Below are positions 7,255 through 10,005 of a stretch of 10,005 nt of DNA, one piece after another. Numbering within the stretch: position 1 is the first letter of the stretch; each line of letters begins with the position of its first letter. Source of the stretch: CAIYZT01 sp052387855 (GTDB lineage Bacteria; Pseudomonadota; Alphaproteobacteria; Rhodobacterales; Rhodobacteraceae); contig JBQTIT010000101.1 of the NCBI GenBank assembly GCA_052387855.1, positions 1-10,005 of the forward strand, read 5' to 3'. A program made the position numbers and the translations under genes. The notes beneath the pieces are model-generated. The model was not told the origin of the DNA. It saw only the letters and a program-made list of their open reading frames with translations, and made no database searches.

Positions 7255-7665
7255 TCAGCCGGCGGGGCCGAGTTCCAGCACCACAACGCATTCCGCCGCC
7301 CCGGTCCGGGCCGCGTTGCACGCCTCCAGCGCCGCAGCCGCTGCGGCCTGCGCGTCGGCAAGCCCCATCCGCGCGCTGGCCGAGCCCGAGGGCAGGCCGC
7401 CCCGGATATAGCCGTCGTCGGGCGACAGGGCCATGGCGCCATACCCCGTGGCGCCCTGCATGAAGGCCTGAAGCATCTGCGAATTGCCGCCCACGAGCCG
7501 CAGAACGCCCAGTTCCTGCGCGCTCAGAAAGTCATGCAGGTGGATCGTGACCTGCGTGCCGTCGATGGTCGAGACCTCGACCGGCACCTCAGCCCGCGCC
7601 GCGCCGCCAAGCGTGACCCCCGCGAGAATGGCCACGACCATTCCCGAAACTCCCCAAACGCGCAT
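7255..7665 (-). CDS. Small secreted protein, DUF4189-like, function unknown
   Basis: A 136-residue exported protein I cannot name by function. Residues 1-26 are a signal peptide (basic MRVW start, hydrophobic VSGMVVAILAGVTL, AxA-type site ARA-E). The mature part has a predicted helical stretch (FLSAQELGVLRLVGG, 46-60), then GYGAMALSPDDGY (74-86), an Ala-rich helix and two cysteines, C116 and C126, that could form a disulfide. The order 'YGA(M/I)A-SP-G ... AAALEAC ... ECVVV' resembles the DUF4189 pattern, though the C-terminal part of that domain is missing. The frame is open back to 7977, but that would overlap the divergent peptidase gene. AAGGAG eight bases before the ATG at 7665 fixes the start. 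It lies 172 bp upstream of hemA. From memory, small proteins like this beside hemA are sometimes mislabelled as '5-aminolevulic acid synthase'; it has no ALAS motifs. Confidence 0.8.
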   Translation of the reverse strand: MRVWGVSGMVVAILAGVTLGGAARAEVPVEVSTIDGTQVTIHLHDFLSAQELGVLRLVGGNSQMLQAFMQGATGYGAMALSPDDGYIRGGLPSGSASARMGLADAQAAAAAALEACNAARTGAAECVVVLELGPAG

Positions 7666-7789
7666 CCTGCCGGCTCCTTGATTGAACTGGCCCTGCATAT
7701 CCCATCCCCGAGGCTCTGGACAGCCCCCCGCCCGGCCCATAGGCTTCAAGCCGCCGTGATCCCTTCCGGCCCTTGCCAGGAGCCCCGCC
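7666..7789. promoter_or_regulatory. Divergent intergenic region between secreted protein and peptidase
   Basis: These 124 bases separate two divergently transcribed genes, so promoters for both strands are expected here. Only weak candidates are visible: on the minus strand GATATG (7695-7700 region) could act as a -10, and on the plus strand TTGATT at 7678 is -35-like but lacks a well-spaced -10. No operator-like palindrome was recognised. The plus-strand ribosome site CAGGAG (7777-7782) precedes the peptidase start by seven bases. Confidence 0.3.
7674..7679 (-). promoter_or_regulatory. Ribosome binding site fixing the small protein's start
   Basis: AAGGAG on the minus strand lies eight bases before the ATG at 7665. 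It is the best Shine-Dalgarno match near this gene and supports the short form with a signal peptide directly at the N-terminus, rather than a longer frame reaching 7977 inside the divergent gene. Confidence 0.6.
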
Positions 7790-9160
7790 ATGTCGCTTGA
7801 CGCCGTGCTTTCCCGGATCGACGCCGATCTGCCCGCCGCCACCGAGCGGCTGTTCCAGCTTTTGCGCATCCCCTCGATCTCGACCGATCCGGCCTTTGCG
7901 GCGGATTGCGCCCGGGCGGCGGACTGGCTGGCGGCGGACCTGGCCGCCATCGGCTTTGACGCCGCCGCGCGCGCCACGCCGGGCCATCCGATGGTGGTCG
8001 GGCACGGCGGGGCGGGGCGGCGGCACCTCGTGTTCTACGGGCATTATGACGTGCAACCTGTTGATCCGCTTTCACTTTGGCACCACGACCCCTTTGATCC
8101 GCAGCTTGAGGACACGCCCAAGGGCCGCGTCATTCGCGGGCGTGGCACCTCGGACGACAAGGGCCAGCTCATGACCTTTATCGAGGCGTGCCGGGCCTGG
8201 AAGGCGGTTCATAGCGCGCTGCCCTGCCGGTTGACGGTGTTTCTGGAGGGCGAGGAAGAATCCTCGTCCCCCTCGCTGGTCCCCTTCATGCAGGCGAATG
8301 CCCAGGAGTTGACCGCCGACCTTGCGTTGATCTGCGACACCGGCCTGCACGAGAACCACACCCCGGCCATCACCACCATGCTGCGCGGGCTTCTGGGCGA
8401 AGAGATCACCATCCACGGCCCTGACAAGGACCTGCATTCGGGAGTCTACGGCGGTGCCGCGATCAACCCGATCCGGGTTCTGACGCGGATCCTGGCCAAT
8501 CTGCATGACGACACCGGGCGGATCATGGTGCCCGGATTTTACGACGGCGTCACCGAACTGCCCGAGGCGATTCGCGCCCAGTGGCAGGCGCTGTCGTTCG
8601 ACCATGCGACCTTTCTGGGCGATGTCGGCCTGTCGGTGCCGGCCGGCGAGCAGGACCGCACGCCGCTGGAAATGATCTGGTCGCGCCCCACCGCCGAGGT
8701 CAACGGCATCTGGGGCGGCTATACCGGCGAGGGGTTCAAGACCGTGCTGCCGGCACATGCCCATGCCAAGGTCTCGTTCCGCCTGGTGGGCGCGCAGGAC
8801 CCCCTGGCGATCCGCGAGGCGTTCCGCGCCTGGGTCGCGGCCCAGCTTCCAGCCGATTGCCGGGTGGAGTTTGCCGACCACGGCGCCTCGCCCGCCGGTG
8901 CGATGGCGATCGACGCGCCCGCTTTCGAGGCCGCCCGCGCCGCCCTGGGCGAGGAATGGGGCCGGCCGGCCGCCTATATCGGCTCGGGCGGGTCGATCCC
9001 GATTGCCGGGCTCTTCAAGACCATCCTGGGCATGGATGCGATGCTGATCGGCTTTGCCCGCGACGACGATCTGATCCACTCGCCGAACGAAAAGTACGAT
9101 CTTGAATGCTTTCACAAGGGAATCAGGTCCTGGGCGCGCATTCTTGACCGGCTGTCATGA
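7790..9160 (+). CDS. M20-family metallopeptidase (dipeptidase/carnosinase-like)
   Basis: A 456-residue cytosolic two-zinc peptidase of the M20 family (CNDP/PepV/ArgE-like branch), expected to hydrolyse dipeptides or related amide substrates. Metal and catalytic residues are all visible: H85 and D87 in YGHYDVQP, bridging D122 in GRGTSDDKGQ, the general base E155 and ligand E156 in LEGEEES, D183 in ICDTG and H430 in LIHSPNEKY. The inserted dimerisation (lid) domain spans about 200-370 and carries H216 in DLHSGVYGG, which in related enzymes reaches the partner's active site. No signal peptide is seen. The start is supported by CAGGAG seven bases upstream. Its stop overlaps the start of the downstream acetyltransferase (ATGA). 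Exact substrate is not readable; automatic labels such as 'dipeptidase' or 'succinyl-diaminopimelate desuccinylase-like' would both fit the family. Confidence 0.93.
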   Translation: MSLDAVLSRIDADLPAATERLFQLLRIPSISTDPAFAADCARAADWLAADLAAIGFDAAARATPGHPMVVGHGGAGRRHLVFYGHYDVQPVDPLSLWHHDPFDPQLEDTPKGRVIRGRGTSDDKGQLMTFIEACRAWKAVHSALPCRLTVFLEGEEESSSPSLVPFMQANAQELTADLALICDTGLHENHTPAITTMLRGLLGEEITIHGPDKDLHSGVYGGAAINPIRVLTRILANLHDDTGRIMVPGFYDGVTELPEAIRAQWQALSFDHATFLGDVGLSVPAGEQDRTPLEMIWSRPTAEVNGIWGGYTGEGFKTVLPAHAHAKVSFRLVGAQDPLAIREAFRAWVAAQLPADCRVEFADHGASPAGAMAIDAPAFEAARAALGEEWGRPAAYIGSGGSIPIAGLFKTILGMDAMLIGFARDDDLIHSPNEKYDLECFHKGIRSWARILDRLS

Positions 9161-9600
9161 GCGTGACGATCCACGACGCCGGCCCGCGCGACGAGGCGGC
9201 CTTTCGCCGGCTCTGGGCCGGGTTTCAGGACTGGTACGGAATGGCCCTGCCCGAGGCGGTGACCGCCGCCACCTGGGCGCGCATCCTGTCGCCCGTCAGC
9301 CCGATGGCGCTGCGCCTCGCGTGGAGCGGCGGGGTCGCGGTGGGTTTTGCGCTGTACCAGCACCACCCCTCGTCCTGGGTGGAGGGGGACGACTGCTATC
9401 TTGAAGACCTCTATGTCATGGAGCCGGCGCGGGGCCAGGGCATCGGCCGGGCGTTGATCGAGGATCTCAAGGCCATCGCCCGGGCGCGCGGCTGGCATCG
9501 GCTGTACTGGATGACCGACCAGGACAACGCGGGCGCCCGGCGGCTTTACGACCGGCAGGCGCCCTGCGACAACCATGTCCGTTATCGGGTGACGCTGTAG
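9157..9600 (+). CDS. GNAT-family N-acetyltransferase
   Basis: A 147-residue protein of the GNAT fold, expected to transfer an acetyl group from acetyl-CoA to an amine. The pyrophosphate-binding motif A is clear: strand YLEDLYVM (81-88) followed by RGQGIGRAL (92-100), matching the Q/R-x-x-G-x-G/A loop. Motif B follows, with WMTDQDNAGARRLYDR (118-133) and Y131 as the likely general acid. The N-terminal half (substrate side) is less conserved. The length is typical of stand-alone GNATs. The start codon overlaps the stop of the M20 peptidase (ATGA), so the two are probably translationally coupled, and its acceptor may be a product or substrate of that enzyme, though this is only inference. The acetyl acceptor is unknown. 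No convincing intrinsic terminator follows; the nearest structure is a short gcccg/cgggc hairpin without a T-tract. Confidence 0.92.
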   Translation: MSVTIHDAGPRDEAAFRRLWAGFQDWYGMALPEAVTAATWARILSPVSPMALRLAWSGGVAVGFALYQHHPSSWVEGDDCYLEDLYVMEPARGQGIGRALIEDLKAIARARGWHRLYWMTDQDNAGARRLYDRQAPCDNHVRYRVTL

Positions 9601-9666
9601 GGGCGGCAGCGCGGACCGTTCAGGGGCCAGCCCGAAGGCCGGGCCGCAGCGGGACCATTCCCCGAC

Positions 9667-9710
9667 GCCCCGGACCTGATCCGGGGCCCCGGGTCAAGCC
9701 CGGGGCGGGG
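9667..9710. repeat. Double-hairpin palindromic repeat, copy 1
   Basis: A 44-base element made of two adjacent hairpins: ccccgga/tccgggg (9668-9674 with 9680-9686, 5-base loop) and ccccggg/cccgggg (9687-9693 with 9699-9705, loop tcaag). The flanking gcccc (9667-9671) and ggggc (9702-9706) can also pair over the whole unit, and the centre ccggggccccgg is itself self-complementary. It is identical over all 44 bases to copy 2. Confidence 0.9.
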
Positions 9711-9778
9711 TGGAGGCAATGAGGGGCCAGGCTGTGCCCGCCGAACAGGCCACACCGAAACCAGCCCCCGAACGCCCC

Positions 9779-9822
9779 GCCCCGGACCTGATCCGGGGCC
9801 CCGGGTCAAGCCCGGGGCGGGG
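9779..9822. repeat. Double-hairpin palindromic repeat, copy 2
   Basis: Identical to copy 1 over 44 bases and placed 112 bases after it, in the same orientation. It is preceded by an extra cgccc-type step compared with copy 1 and followed by a related spacer (tgggggtgatgaaggcc against tggaggcaatgaggggcc). Confidence 0.9.
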
Positions 9823-9888
9823 TGGGGGTGATGAAGGCCTGCCTGGCCCGGCGGGTGGGCCGCTGCGAAACCAGTCCCCGCCCGCCCC

Positions 9889-9932
9889 GCACTGGACGTG
9901 ATCCGGGGCCCCGGGTCAAGGCCGGGCCGGAC
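9889..9932. repeat. Double-hairpin palindromic repeat, degenerate copy 3
   Basis: Same orientation, 110 bases after copy 2. The central 20 bases (9901-9920) match copies 1 and 2 exactly, but both outer arms carry substitutions (gcactggacgtg on the left, gccgggccggac on the right) that weaken the hairpins. Upstream it shares gaaaccag-ccccg (from 9867) with copy 2, which shows that the repeated unit is longer than the 44-base core. Confidence 0.8.
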
Positions 9933-9980
9933 CCGGAGGGAACGCGGGTCGGGGGCAGGAAAGGACAGTACCCCACCCTA

Positions 9981-9997
9981 GTTTGGCCCAGCCAAAC
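9981..9997. repeat. Short inverted repeat in less GC-rich tail
   Basis: gtttggc (9981-9987) pairs perfectly with gccaaac (9991-9997) around cca, and the flanking ta/ta would extend the stem with one bulged c. It stands in DNA clearly less GC-rich than its surroundings. It could be an operator for a gene beyond the window or a terminator stem; no T-tract is seen before the window ends. Confidence 0.5.
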
Positions 9998-10005
9998 CTA
10001 CTGAC

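Larger units (their letters stand above)
9601..10005. other. Gene-poor region with repeat array
   Basis: No gene is supported in these 405 bases. Open frames at 9582-9809 (minus), 9710-9901 and 9822-10004 (plus) run through the repeats and encode Pro/Gly/Arg-rich stretches such as PDLIRGPGSSPGRG. I recognise this as the usual spurious translation of an alphaproteobacterial intergenic repeat. The content is three double-hairpin repeats in a degenerate tandem array to about 9932, then a tail with a 7-bp inverted repeat. Confidence 0.75.

Noticed and set aside
7666..7977. N-terminal extension of the small secreted protein back to 7977
   Set aside because: It would overlap the divergent peptidase gene by nearly 190 bases and bury the signal peptide; AAGGAG at 7674-7679 supports the shorter start.
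8072..9115. Minus-strand frame of 347 codons opposite the M20 peptidase
   Set aside because: The peptidase on the other strand has every catalytic residue; the shadow frame has no domain and no ribosome site that I could see.
9667..9932. CRISPR array
   Set aside because: Only three units, the cores are strongly double-palindromic, and the spacers are related to one another rather than unique.
9710..10004. Small plus-strand frames after the GNAT gene
   Set aside because: They translate the palindromic repeats into the PDLIRGPGSSPGRG-type sequence known from spurious alphaproteobacterial predictions.

Overview
The window looks like chromosomal DNA from a high-GC alphaproteobacterium, most likely of the Rhodobacteraceae (Paracoccus/Rhodobacter type). 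The best evidence is a 5-aminolevulinate synthase (hemA) of the C4 (Shemin) pathway, whose active-site residue numbers coincide with those recalled for the Rhodobacter capsulatus enzyme. Strong GC bias in third codon positions supports this, as does a type of GC-rich palindromic intergenic repeat I associate with alphaproteobacteria. The family assignment is an inference from sequence features; no search was run.

Layout: nine genes are supported. On the minus strand, a class I/II aminotransferase (1374-2534) overlaps by four bases (ATGA) a secreted AMIN-domain N-acetylmuramoyl-L-alanine amidase (160-1377), which it precedes in transcription. Divergent from these, on the plus strand, is a periplasmic DsbA/ScsC-like thiol-disulfide protein (2615-3361). 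It converges on the next minus-strand block with only four bases between stop codons. That block is transcribed in the order hemA (5859-7082), a RodZ-like HTH/membrane/DUF4115 protein (4546-5799) and ispG (3366-4487), with gaps of 59 and 58 bases and no clear terminator, so it may be one operon. Upstream of hemA, on the same strand, is a small secreted protein with two cysteines (7255-7665). Divergent from it, on the plus strand, an M20 metallopeptidase (7790-9160) is coupled by ATGA overlap to a GNAT acetyltransferase (9157-9600).

The last 405 bases hold no supported gene. They carry three copies of a double-hairpin repeat in a degenerate tandem array of about 111-bp units, then a less GC-rich tail with a 7-bp inverted repeat. 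The first 159 bases also hold no supported gene, only two stem-loops downstream of the amidase.

Functionally the window is mainly housekeeping: entry to tetrapyrrole synthesis (hemA), the penultimate MEP isoprenoid step (ispG), cell shape and wall remodelling (RodZ-like protein, amidase), envelope disulfide chemistry, and peptide/amino-acid metabolism (M20 peptidase, aminotransferase). I found no defence system, phage, insertion sequence, CRISPR array or RNA gene. The most interesting items are the terminal repeat array, the small secreted protein beside hemA, the possible isomerase nature of the DsbA-like protein and the hemA-rodZ-ispG arrangement.
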